From contig NZ_RYFD01000027.1 in assembly GCF_004138135.1 (NCBI RefSeq), positions 1-63,329 on the forward strand: DNA of 63,329 nucleotides, read 5' to 3'. The stretch's first letter is position 1; each line of letters begins with the position of its first letter. This DNA is from Candidatus Oscillochloris fontis. Its GTDB lineage: Bacteria; Chloroflexota; Chloroflexia; Chloroflexales; Chloroflexaceae. The translations under genes were made by a program, and so were the position numbers. The notes below the pieces were generated by a model. That model worked only from the letters and a program-made list of their open reading frames with translations. It ran no database searches and was not told where the DNA came from. Of the stretch, positions 23,413-31,928 are shown in pieces.

Positions 23413-26008
23413 GGTGGTCCTCGTCGGGCATCCGAGGCGACATCACCATACTGATTAGCCGCTCGTAGGTGATTGGCTTTTCCAGATAGCCGTCGGCTCC
23501 CAGACGCAGTACCTGTGACTGAAGCGACTCGCCAAGGTCATTGGCGGTCAGGATGATCACTCGTGTCATTGCCGTCAGCGGATTCTCCTTGATCCGGCGC
23601 AGGACTTCGGTACCATCAATACCGGGCATCTTGATATCGAGCAGAACCACATCGGGGCGGGCCTGCTCAATGATCGTCAGAGCGGTCAGGCCATCAGCCA
23701 CATTGGTGACGCGCAAGCCGTGGCGTTGGAGCAGCCGCACCAGCACCGGGCGCACATAGCGGTCATCATCGACCACAAGAACATGCAATTGTCGGGTGGC
23801 AACCACTGCCAACGCCTCTTGGATGATCTGATCACCATGGGTGGAGATGCCAGGGGCGACCGGCAGGGTGAAGGAGAAGGTACTACCGTGGCCGAGGTTA
23901 CTCTCTAACCAGATCCGCCCGCCCTGTTCTTCCACCAGCGCCTTGGAGATCGAGAGGCCCAGCCCTGTCCCACCCACATCACGGGTGGCCGAGCTATCAA
24001 TCTGCACGAACTTATGGAAGATCCGCTCCTGATTCGCAAGATCAATCCCGCGCCCCCAGTCGCGTACCGAGAAATAGACCATACTCCCATCGGTGCGCGC
24101 ACTGAGCAGAACCGACTGGCCACTGGATGAGAACTTGATCGCATTAGAGAGCAGATTGATCAGGATTTGGGTCGAGCGGTCATGATCGGCGAGAACACTG
24201 GGTATCCCAGGTTGCAGGTCAATATCAATACTAATCCCGCGATGATTCGCAAAGGCGTGCATCTCGGCGGCGGCAGCGCGACAGAGTTCATCCACGGACA
24301 GGGTTTCACGGCGCAGTTCGATGCGGCCCTGTTCAATCTTGGCCACATCAAGAATATCATTGATCAGCCGGATCAGCCGTTCGGTATTATTGAGCGAGAC
24401 GCTGAGCAGATCGCGGGCACGTTGTGGTAAGCCCTCGCTGCCGGTGCGTTTTGGCCCTAACACCAGTTGCAGGGCACCCTGGATGCTCGTCAGCGGTGTG
24501 CGCAATTCATGCGAGACATTCGAGACAAACTCACTCTTCATGCGTTCCACCTCGCGTTCGCGGGTGATGTCGCGGAAGACCAAGATCCGCCCCAGGTAGC
24601 GGTCGTGTACATCCATAACGGGGGCCGAGAAGCATTGCAGCAGGCGTGGTTCGGGGCGGACGATACGGAACTCGGCGACCACGCGCTCGGTAGGCGAGCG
24701 CAACAGTTGGCGTAGCCAGCCATGGAAGCGTGGCGGGTCTTCAAAGATCCGATTGAAGATGACACTCAGTTGGTCGAGATCCTTCTCTTGCAACTCGCGC
24801 TCCGCGATCCCAAAGAAGAAGCGCGCCCGCCGGTTGATGATCATGACCCGGCGGCGCTCATCGAGCATCAGGATGGCATCATTAGTTGCATCAACCACAG
24901 CGCTGGTGCGTTCTTGATCGTTGCGGGTCTGGGCAAAGAGGCGCGCATTCTCTATCGCCACCGCTGTCTGGCGGGCCAGAATATGGAGGATCTGGGACTG
25001 ATACTGGTTGATCGAGGTATGATCATTCGTCACCACCTGCAACACCCCGGTGAGCCAGCCGCCGGCCAGCAGTGGCACACTGATCAACTGGGCCACTCCT
25101 AGATGACACTGGAAGCCTTGCAGATCGCTACTACTACTCACCAAGACCTGGCCTTGGTTGGCGGCCTTGCGGGCCTCGGCGATGCTGGTGGGGAGGAGCG
25201 CCGCTTGCCAGAGGGTGATGAGGTCGCTATGCTGGCCATGCTGGCTACTCACCAAGGCCGAGGCGACCTCCAGATCCTCCGATTCATCGTTATAGAGCAG
25301 GATGGCCCCGGCGGCGAGGTTCAATGCATTGAGGATCTGATTCAGGATCGCATTGAGCATTTGGTCAATGACATTACTGTAAAGCAGGCCGATATCGGTA
25401 ACGGCATTGACCGCTGCGAGAATGCGGTTAGAGTGGCTCAGGTTGGTATCGTGCCAGATCGCTTCAGCGCGGGCGATGCGATCCAGCGCCCGACAGGCAT
25501 CGCTCACCAGATTCAGCAAGGCGGCGTGTTGGGTGGATGCGAGTGGCCCTTTGGTATGGGCGACGATCAGCAGAGCGTGGGGTTGGGGCGGGATCGTTAC
25601 TGGCAATATCAGCCATGGCCCACTCGTGCACATACTTGTGGCGAGGGTGGCCCATTCTGGCGAACGCTCATCGGCTACCAGCGCACCACGAACATCAAGC
25701 ATGGCCACGATGTGGGGGGCGAGTTCAATTTCGGTGTGGGCACCAGCAGGGAGATGGAATTCCGCTGTGCGCCGCAGCCGCTCGGATGTTGATGTAGAGG
25801 CAAAGATCGCATTCGGCATGCCGGTGAGTGCATACACCCCATGGACGAGCAGATCGAGAATTTCGCTGCGGTTGGTAGCGCAGGCAAATTGACGACTGGA
25901 CGCATAGAGTGTGCGGAGGGCGGCTGATTCGAGGATGTCGAGGCTAGCGACCCATTCAGGGTCGCCACCCCCACACCCCTCTGATGGGCTACGTGGTGGA
26001 ATGATCAT
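23402..26008 (-). CDS. GAF/PAS hybrid histidine kinase with C-terminal receiver
   Basis: 868 residues, no membrane segment. Two GAF-type regions (about 20-190 and 200-370), then a PAS domain (MLDERRRVMIINRRARFFFG), HisKA with the phospho-accepting His in FVSNVSHELRTPLTSIQG, and an HATPase with the N-box NLLSNAIKFSS and G-boxes DWGRGID and GGTGLGLSISK. A receiver closes the protein (LHVLVVDDDRY, Asp in VVLLDIKMPG, Lys in LEKP). It probably phosphorylates its own receiver and the stand-alone regulator encoded just upstream, with the GGDDF protein as a further target. Confidence 0.93.
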   Translation of the reverse strand: MIIPPRSPSEGCGGGDPEWVASLDILESAALRTLYASSRQFACATNRSEILDLLVHGVYALTGMPNAIFASTSTSERLRRTAEFHLPAGAHTEIELAPHIVAMLDVRGALVADERSPEWATLATSMCTSGPWLILPVTIPPQPHALLIVAHTKGPLASTQHAALLNLVSDACRALDRIARAEAIWHDTNLSHSNRILAAVNAVTDIGLLYSNVIDQMLNAILNQILNALNLAAGAILLYNDESEDLEVASALVSSQHGQHSDLITLWQAALLPTSIAEARKAANQGQVLVSSSSDLQGFQCHLGVAQLISVPLLAGGWLTGVLQVVTNDHTSINQYQSQILHILARQTAVAIENARLFAQTRNDQERTSAVVDATNDAILMLDERRRVMIINRRARFFFGIAERELQEKDLDQLSVIFNRIFEDPPRFHGWLRQLLRSPTERVVAEFRIVRPEPRLLQCFSAPVMDVHDRYLGRILVFRDITREREVERMKSEFVSNVSHELRTPLTSIQGALQLVLGPKRTGSEGLPQRARDLLSVSLNNTERLIRLINDILDVAKIEQGRIELRRETLSVDELCRAAAAEMHAFANHRGISIDIDLQPGIPSVLADHDRSTQILINLLSNAIKFSSSGQSVLLSARTDGSMVYFSVRDWGRGIDLANQERIFHKFVQIDSSATRDVGGTGLGLSISKALVEEQGGRIWLESNLGHGSTFSFTLPVAPGISTHGDQIIQEALAVVATRQLHVLVVDDDRYVRPVLVRLLQRHGLRVTNVADGLTALTIIEQARPDVVLLDIKMPGIDGTEVLRRIKENPLTAMTRVIILTANDLGESLQSQVLRLGADGYLEKPITYERLISMVMSPRMPDEDHHEL

Positions 26009-26034
26009 GGTAGGTTGGCCCGTGTTGGAACGGC

Positions 26035-26406
26035 TTATGGGTTGTGGTTTCCGAGGATAGCGCTGATTCGATCAACGAGACTAAAAACATCAAAGGGCTT
26101 GACAATATACCCGCGTGCGCCTATCTCCAGGCCGCGTTGAACCTCAAGTTCCTGCGATTTGGCGGTGAGGAAGATCACCGGTATGTGGCAGGTTTGTGGG
26201 TCGGCGTGTAGGCGCGCACAAGCGGTAAAGCCATCAATCCGTGGCATCATCACATCCAGCAAGATCACATCAAAGGTTTCGTTACGAACCCGTTCAAGCA
26301 CTGCTTGACCATCGCTGACCGCCACGACGGTGCATCCGCCATCTTCGAGGGCCATGCGGGTGATCATCTGGATGTCGGGTTCATCTTCGGCCAAGAGTAC
26401 TCTCAT
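26035..26406 (-). CDS. Single-domain response regulator
   Basis: 123 residues, receiver only: acidic pocket LAEDEPD, phospho-Asp in DVILLDVMMPRIDG, Thr in VIFLTAKS and Lys in YIVKPFD. There is no output domain. Its ATG overlaps the stop of the 7TM-GAF-HTH gene by ATGA, and the hybrid kinase gene follows after 26 bases. It is a likely shuttle in a phosphorelay. Confidence 0.92.
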   Translation of the reverse strand: MRVLLAEDEPDIQMITRMALEDGGCTVVAVSDGQAVLERVRNETFDVILLDVMMPRIDGFTACARLHADPQTCHIPVIFLTAKSQELEVQRGLEIGARGYIVKPFDVFSLVDRISAILGNHNP

Positions 26407-28322
26407 GATTCACTGCCCTCCATCAGCGTGAGTTGGCGAGCGACCTCTTCGACCGCGATACGTTGCTTGCGGTAGAAGTCCGACTCACTCATGGATAAGC
26501 GATGCGCGACATCCCGCACGGTCTTGCGTTGCAAAAAACGACCCTCAAGCAGATTATAGAGCAACCACTCCTGGGCTGAGGGATCGAGTTGTTCGTGCGG
26601 GCGCAGGTTGGCGATTGCTTGACGTAATACTGCTTGGAGCGCACGGGTCGGGCTGCCGCCTTGTTCGTGGAGCAGGCGTTGCACGGTGCGCAATCCGAGC
26701 AAGGGGCTATCGGAGAGTTTGGGGCCGCCCCAAAACTGGGTTAGGGCATCCTTGACCATCTGCGCGAAGTCGGGATTAAGGATGAGATCGTTATCAATCT
26801 TGGCCAACTCAGCCGGAGTTGCCTGTTCAATGCGCGAGGAGATCTGTTGCAGCGACTGGATCTCCGGGCTAAGCCCGCGCAGGGCGTCGAAGATGAGTTG
26901 CTGCATCTGCACGGTCGAGAGTGCCAACTCCATCTGGTGGGCCAAGACGCCGATCAGGTGGCGCACACTGGGATCAATCGTACTTGCCTGACGCATCTGA
27001 TCGGGGGGTAAGGCGATGCCGAGTGCTCCCAAGAAGGCTCCATCGGGGCTGCGCAGCGGCATCAGGCAGAAGTTGTTACAGTCGAGAAAGGCGTCGGTTG
27101 GTAGTAGCCCCTCGGTATCGTGAGGAGGCAGGCGCTCGATCTGGGGCACCAGCGTATCGAGGGGATGCTCGCCAACAAAGCGCTTCACCTCGCGGCGTGA
27201 GCCAGAGATGGCCTTAACCGTAAAACCATCATTGCCGGGCGCAACCACAAACCCCGTCTCGACCCGCAGCGCTCCACAGATCGCCACCAGCGAGTTCTCA
27301 AGCAGTGAACGCAGATCGGCGCGCGTAAAGGTGCTGCGCGGCAGATTGCGCAGGTAGTCAATCTCGTCATGGTCTTGATGATAGACTAGTGCATCCAACA
27401 AGGGTCGGATGCGACTCACAAAGATCGGCATGAGTACGGTCATGATCATTACCCCAAAGGTGAGCAGCGTATCGCGGGGGAGTCCTAGTAAGCGCTCAAA
27501 GACGGGCATAGATTGGATGAAGAGAATGATCATGATGCCGACGAAGGGGCCATAGAGCCACCAGCGGATGAAGTCCTGTTTGATCAGGCGGTCCGGCAGG
27601 AGCACGCCGTGAAACGCGACGCTGTAGGTCATCACGGTGATCATCACGATCACGATCAGGCTGGCGATGGCCTGAAGGATCATGATGATGCTCTCCGGCA
27701 GGATGGCGGGAATCCCAAAGACAAGGAACGGGAAGACCCCAATGCCGGGAGCGGCAAAGGTGGCTCCGAGGTAGGTCATGCGTCGCCGCTGGGCCGGGGT
27801 GAGGGCGCTGCGCCACGAGTCGATCACCGCCAGCAGGGTACTGACCATCCCGATCAGAAAGAAGAGCGTATACGACCAGAAGAGCGGGCCAGCACTGAAT
27901 TGGGCAACCGGGCCACTGGGCAGTTCACCACTAATAATCAGATCGGTACCGAGCAGCACTAGACCCAAAAAGACGGCACTCCCGGCATACGCGAACCAGA
28001 CCAACCAGCGCAGCCGGATGGCGATCTCGCGGTGCGAGCTGAGGGCAAGCAGCGCACTGGCCAGATGGATGTAGGCGGCGGGTACAATCGTGATGCCGAA
28101 CCACTGGCTCCGCCCCAGAAAGAGTGTGGTGGCGGCGTTGTTCGCCCGGCTGATCAGTAAGTCACCGCCATAGACAACCACCACACCACTCAGTAACAGC
28201 AGAAGCGACCGAGTTATATCGTTACGCCAGTTTTGCAGTGTGATGTAGGCTAAGAGTGAGAAGGTGACAATCAAGACTGCTGCGGAGAGCAGTTGATTCA
28301 GTTGCTCAAGGACGTGTGTCAT
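26403..28322 (-). CDS. 7TM-type membrane sensor with GAF-like domain and C-terminal helix-turn-helix
   Basis: 639 residues. Seven to eight hydrophobic helices in the first 300 residues resemble the 7TM sensor module found on histidine kinases. A GAF-like domain follows (TRADLRSLLENSLVAICGAL... to about 470). There is no HisKA or HATPase. The C-terminus is helical and ends with a helix-turn-helix-like stretch (RKTVRDVAHRLSMSESDFYRKQRIAVEEVARQL), so the protein may be a membrane-bound DNA-binding sensor. It heads the operon, coupled by ATGA to a receiver and then to a kinase and a GGDDF protein. I do not know a named family with this exact architecture. Confidence 0.75.
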   Translation of the reverse strand: MTHVLEQLNQLLSAAVLIVTFSLLAYITLQNWRNDITRSLLLLLSGVVVVYGGDLLISRANNAATTLFLGRSQWFGITIVPAAYIHLASALLALSSHREIAIRLRWLVWFAYAGSAVFLGLVLLGTDLIISGELPSGPVAQFSAGPLFWSYTLFFLIGMVSTLLAVIDSWRSALTPAQRRRMTYLGATFAAPGIGVFPFLVFGIPAILPESIIMILQAIASLIVIVMITVMTYSVAFHGVLLPDRLIKQDFIRWWLYGPFVGIMIILFIQSMPVFERLLGLPRDTLLTFGVMIMTVLMPIFVSRIRPLLDALVYHQDHDEIDYLRNLPRSTFTRADLRSLLENSLVAICGALRVETGFVVAPGNDGFTVKAISGSRREVKRFVGEHPLDTLVPQIERLPPHDTEGLLPTDAFLDCNNFCLMPLRSPDGAFLGALGIALPPDQMRQASTIDPSVRHLIGVLAHQMELALSTVQMQQLIFDALRGLSPEIQSLQQISSRIEQATPAELAKIDNDLILNPDFAQMVKDALTQFWGGPKLSDSPLLGLRTVQRLLHEQGGSPTRALQAVLRQAIANLRPHEQLDPSAQEWLLYNLLEGRFLQRKTVRDVAHRLSMSESDFYRKQRIAVEEVARQLTLMEGSES

Positions 28323-28405
28323 AGAACATCAGTGCAGACGTAATGACGGTGTCCAATAACCGCCGGGGGTAGTAGGATGCCCAGATTATACCATAGTGAG
28401 CTTTC

Positions 28406-28702
28406 GGGAGGGTGTCACGTAACGTTTTGCGGTAACGCATTGCCCAGTAAGGAACATGGAGGGGCGCATCGTGATGCGCCCCATGCATCCCTAAGCGAAG
28501 ACAAGGTTCGTCGCAATGTGACTCATTGCCGCCCGATGCCCTCACCCCCGGCCCCTCTCCCGCACGCGGGAGAGGGGTGATTCCGCAGCGCGATGGGTTC
28601 GATCCCCCCCTCTCCCACGCAGTGGGAGAGGGGGCTAGGGGGTGAGGGCCGCCCACCGCGCACGCATGGACGGTTCCGTGCAACGTTACGTCACACCCTC
28701 CC
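28406..28702. mobile_element. 297-bp MITE-like element
   Basis: Terminal inverted repeats of 21 bases (28406-28426 and 28682-28702) differ at a single position. Between them is no gene, only nested palindromes. The size, ends and lack of coding content suit a non-autonomous element. No flanking duplication is obvious. It fills about half of the gene-free stretch 28323-28926. Confidence 0.65.
28538..28649. repeat. Nested GC-rich palindrome (CCCTCTCCC type)
   Basis: Outer arms GCCCTCACCCCC (28538-28549) and its complement (28638-28649) enclose two further hairpins, CCCCTCTCCCGC/GCGGGAGAGGGG and CCCTCTCCCAC/GTGGGAGAGGG. It sits inside the MITE-like element. Repeats of this kind are scattered in many Chloroflexota genomes, to my knowledge. 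Confidence 0.8.
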
Positions 28703-28707
28703 AGAAC

Positions 28708-28843
28708 GTAACTGTTCACACTTCTCCTAGCTTCCAGTTTTTGACGCAAAGACGCAGAGGCGCAAAGCCTGCAACAAAACCTTTGCGTCCTTGCGCCTTT
28801 GCGTCAATACGAGATTTCTTTTACCCCAAGTGTGAATAGTTAC
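28708..28843. repeat. 136-bp element, copy b
   Basis: Same length and same outer ends (GTAACTGTTCACACTT / AAGTGTGAATAGTTAC) as the copy at 1986-2121, and the same inner GACGCAAAGACGCAGAGGCGCAAAG palindrome. It directly abuts the MITE-like element and ends about 40 bases before the copper operon's promoter and operator. Confidence 0.85.
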
Positions 28844-28886
28844 CCCAGAACTTCTTCGCGCTAACAAAGATCTTTTTGTGCTATAC

Positions 28887-28915
28887 TATACCCCTCCCCC
28901 CAGGGGAGGGGTATA
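28887..28915. promoter_or_regulatory. Probable CsoR operator
   Basis: A perfect 13-base inverted repeat, TATACCCCTCCCC (28887-28899) and GGGGAGGGGTATA (28903-28915) with 3 bases between, ends 11 bases before the csoR start codon and overlaps a TATACT -10-like box at 28882. CsoR operators are known as C/G-tract pseudo-palindromes flanked by TA, which this fits. Autorepression relieved by Cu(I) is therefore likely. Confidence 0.8.
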
Positions 28916-28926
28916 GGAGCCACCCG

Positions 28927-29199
28927 ATGCGCAGCGAACACCAACAAGACCTGATCAATCGCCTCAAGACCATCGAGGGTCATGTGCGTGGTGTGCAACG
29001 AATGGTAGATGCCGATACCTATTGTATCGATCTGCTCAAACAGACACGCGCTATTCAACAATCCTTGGCCAAGCTCGACAGTATTATTCTGGCCGAGCAC
29101 CTGCGCACATGTGTCACCACGGCTATTCGGAGCGATGCGATCAGTGAACGTGAACGGGTCGTCAACGAGTTGTTACAGGTCTTTGAGAAGTTGCAGTAA
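28927..29199 (+). CDS. csoR: CsoR-family copper-sensing repressor
   Basis: 90 residues from the ATG at 28927; an upstream open extension would run through the operator. All-helical DUF156 family protein with the Cu(I)-binding Cys33 (DTYCIDLLKQ), His58 and Cys62 (AEHLRTCV), the canonical C-H-C triad. Represses the downstream copZ-copA operon until copper is bound. Ribosome-binding GGAG just upstream lies within the operator region. Confidence 0.92.
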   Translation: MRSEHQQDLINRLKTIEGHVRGVQRMVDADTYCIDLLKQTRAIQQSLAKLDSIILAEHLRTCVTTAIRSDAISERERVVNELLQVFEKLQ

Positions 29200-29211
29200 G
29201 GAGGTTGCCCC

Positions 29212-29430
29212 ATGATCAGTGCCAAGTTTCTGGTGCCCGCCGTCTCGTGTCAGCACTGTGTCCGCGCCGTCACCACCGATGTAAGTTCGTTGGCGGGGGT
29301 GCAGCGGGTTGAGGTGGATCTGGCGACTAAAATCGTCACGGTTGAGCATGATCAGGATCTGGAGGCAGCAACGATCATCGCCGCCATTCAGGAGGCGGGC
29401 TATGATGAGGTGCAGCGGCTTGAGGCGTGA
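29212..29430 (+). CDS. copZ: Copper chaperone (HMA domain)
   Basis: 72 residues with one heavy-metal-associated fold and the Cu(I) site VSCQHC (Cys13, Cys16). AAGGAGG precedes the start. It carries copper to the CopA ATPase encoded next and can pass it to CsoR. The motif begins PAVSCQHC instead of the usual GMTCxxC, a common variant among CopZ-like chaperones. Confidence 0.9.
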   Translation: MISAKFLVPAVSCQHCVRAVTTDVSSLAGVQRVEVDLATKIVTVEHDQDLEAATIIAAIQEAGYDEVQRLEA

Positions 29431-29442
29431 CAGAGGCTTTCT

Positions 29443-31722
29443 ATGTCTGAGCAGATCAACATTCCTGTCACCGGGATGACGTGTGCCTCCTGTGTGATGC
29501 GGGTGGAGCGGGCCTTAAAGAAGGTTCCCGGCGTCTTGGAGGCGCGGGTCAATCTGAGTACCGAGGGGGCGAGCATCACCTTTGCGCCGGAGCATGTCGG
29601 GCCGGATGAGATCAAGACGGCGATTGAACGTGCCGGGTATGGGGTGATCGAGACTAGTGCGACTGATGCCAGCCCGCCGGAGGATGTCGAGGCGGCGGCG
29701 CGGGCGCACGAGTTGGCCGACAAGCGCCGCAAACTGGTGGTGGGTGTGGCGTTTGGTCTGCCGCTCTTCTTGCTCTCCATGAGCCGTGATTTCGGCCTGC
29801 TCCAACCGTGGTGGATCGGGGCTGCGGCCAGTATGGCTGGCCACTCCGCCATGGAGTCGCTCCCCGCCCGCAATGATCTGCTCAACTGGCTCTTCTTGGT
29901 GCTCGCGACGCCCGTCCAGTTCTATAGTGGGCGCGACTACTATGTGCATGCCTGGAAGGCGCTGCGCGCCCGCACGGCCAACATGGATAGCCTGATTGCC
30001 ATGGGTTCCTCGGTGGCCTATCTCTACAGTTTGTTGCTGCTGCTGAGTGGTGCGCCGGGGCATGTCTACTTCGAGACCGCCGCGATGATCATTACGCTCA
30101 TCTTGGTGGGGAAGTACCTTGAAGCACGCGCCAAGAGCCAAACCGGCGCGGCCATCCGGGCGCTGATCGGGCTACAGCCCAAGCTGGCGCGGGTGTTGCG
30201 TGGCGGCCAGGAGGTGGATGTGCCGGTGGCCGAGGTACGCAAGGGCGAGATCGTCATTGTGCGCCCCGGTGAGAAGATCCCGGTGGATGGCATGATCATC
30301 AGCGGCGAGTCGGCAGTTGATGAGAGTATGGTGACGGGCGAGAGCCTGCCGGTGGAGAAGCGCCCCGGCGATCAGGTGATCGGGGCCACGCTCAACCGCA
30401 GTGGCAGCTTCCAACTGCGCGCCTTACGCATTGGCAACGAGAGCGCCTTGGCCCAGATCATCCACCTCGTGCAAGAGGCGCAAGGCTCGCGTGCCCCGGT
30501 GCAACACCTGGTAGATCGCGTGGCAGCGATCTTTGTGCCGGCGGTGATCGGCCTAGCGCTGCTCACCTTTGGGGTGTGGTGGGGGATCGGCGGGGTGGGG
30601 GCGACCCAGGCGATGCTCTTTGCGGTGGCGGTGCTGGTGATTGCCTGCCCGTGCGCCCTCGGTCTGGCCACACCCACCGCGATCATGGTCGGCACGGGCA
30701 CCGGCGCGGCGCGCGGGATTCTCATCCGCAACGCCGAGAGCCTCGAACGGGCCGCGCACATCCAGGCGGTGATTCTCGACAAGACCGGCACGATCACTCA
30801 GGGCCAACCGGCTGTTACCGATGTGCTCCAGATTGCCCAGGAGGCGCAGGTGCATATGCTCGCGCTGGCCGCCTGCGCCGAGAGTCGCTCCGAGCATCCC
30901 TTGGGGGCGGCGATTGTGGCCGCAGCGCGGGCACAGGGCGTGGCGTTGGTGGCCCCTGCCCATTTTATGGCGGTGGCGGGTGCTGGGGTGGTGGCGACGG
31001 TGGAGGAGCGCCAGATCGTGGTCGGGACGCTGCGCATGCTCCAGGAGCATGGGATCGCACTCGGCGATCTTTCGGCCCATGTCGAACGGCTTCAGGCTGA
31101 AGGGAAAACCGCTATGCTGGTGGCGCTGGATGGGGAGGCGCTCGGCGTGATCGCCGTCGCCGACACGATCAAGGTCACCTCGCCCAGCGCCATCGCCGCA
31201 CTGCGCACGCAGGGCATTGTGGTGACGATGCTCACCGGCGACAACCGCCGCACCGCCGAGGCGATTGCGGCCCAAGTGGGGGTGGATCGGGTACTCGCCG
31301 AGGTGCTGCCGCACGAGAAGGCCGCCGAGGTGAAGCGCATGCAGGCCGAGGGCGTGGTGGTGGCGATGGTCGGCGATGGGGTGAACGATGCGCCCGCGCT
31401 GGCTCAGGCCGATGTGGGGATCGCCATTGGTACCGGCGCGGACGTGGCCATGGAGGCCGCCGATATTACCCTGATGCGCGGCGACCTGCACAGCATTACC
31501 CAAGCCATTCGGCTCAGCCAAGCCACCATGCGCACGATTCGCTGGAATCTCTTCTGGGCCTTCCTCTACAATGTGGTTCTGATCCCAGTCGCGGCGGGTG
31601 TACTTTACCCCTTGTTGGGTTGGCAACTCAGCCCCATCCTGGCCGCAGCGGCGATGGCCTTCTCATCGGTCTTTGTGGTGAGTAATAGTCTGCGGCTGCG
31701 CTGGGCTTTGGGGGCACGTTGA
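29443..31722 (+). CDS. copA: Copper-translocating P1B-type ATPase
   Basis: 759 residues. One N-terminal HMA domain with GMTCASC, eight predicted membrane helices, the translocation motif CPC ([12 protein letters not shown], about residue 401), phosphorylation Asp in DKTGT (about 446), SEHPLG in the nucleotide domain and [10 protein letters not shown] (about 644). It exports Cu(I) from the cytoplasm. It is the third gene of csoR-copZ-copA, all within 12-13 bases of each other. Confidence 0.96.
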   Translation: MSEQINIPVTGMTCASCVMRVERALKKVPGVLEARVNLSTEGASITFAPEHVGPDEIKTAIERAGYGVIETSATDASPPEDVEAAARAHELADKRRKLVVGVAFGLPLFLLSMSRDFGLLQPWWIGAAASMAGHSAMESLPARNDLLNWLFLVLATPVQFYSGRDYYVHAWKALRARTANMDSLIAMGSSVAYLYSLLLLLSGAPGHVYFETAAMIITLILVGKYLEARAKSQTGAAIRALIGLQPKLARVLRGGQEVDVPVAEVRKGEIVIVRPGEKIPVDGMIISGESAVDESMVTGESLPVEKRPGDQVIGATLNRSGSFQLRALRIGNESALAQIIHLVQEAQGSRAPVQHLVDRVAAIFVPAVIGLALLTFGVWWGIGGVGATQAMLFAVAVLVIACPCALGLATPTAIMVGTGTGAARGILIRNAESLERAAHIQAVILDKTGTITQGQPAVTDVLQIAQEAQVHMLALAACAESRSEHPLGAAIVAAARAQGVALVAPAHFMAVAGAGVVATVEERQIVVGTLRMLQEHGIALGDLSAHVERLQAEGKTAMLVALDGEALGVIAVADTIKVTSPSAIAALRTQGIVVTMLTGDNRRTAEAIAAQVGVDRVLAEVLPHEKAAEVKRMQAEGVVVAMVGDGVNDAPALAQADVGIAIGTGADVAMEAADITLMRGDLHSITQAIRLSQATMRTIRWNLFWAFLYNVVLIPVAAGVLYPLLGWQLSPILAAAAMAFSSVFVVSNSLRLRWALGAR

Positions 31723-31778
31723 CCTGCGGTGGGTGTTCGGGGGCGGCAAGCCGCATGGGCATTACGTTCGGTACATTG

Positions 31779-31849
31779 TAGGGGCGAAGCATCGCCTACC
31801 AACCTTGATCGGGTTCCCTTGCTCCATGGAGGGCGATGCTTCGCCCCTA
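31779..31849. repeat. Palindromic element, copy C
   Basis: Ends TAGGGGCGAAGCATCGCC and its complement at 31832-31849; the core is in reverse orientation compared with copy D. It lies between copA and the DUF190-CBS gene. Confidence 0.9.
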
Positions 31850-31928
31850 CGGGATGATCGGGGTACCCCACCGCTTGTGGTAGCATGGAAGGAGGCGTAG
31901 CGTCCTCCCTACCATGTGGAGCCTTCCC

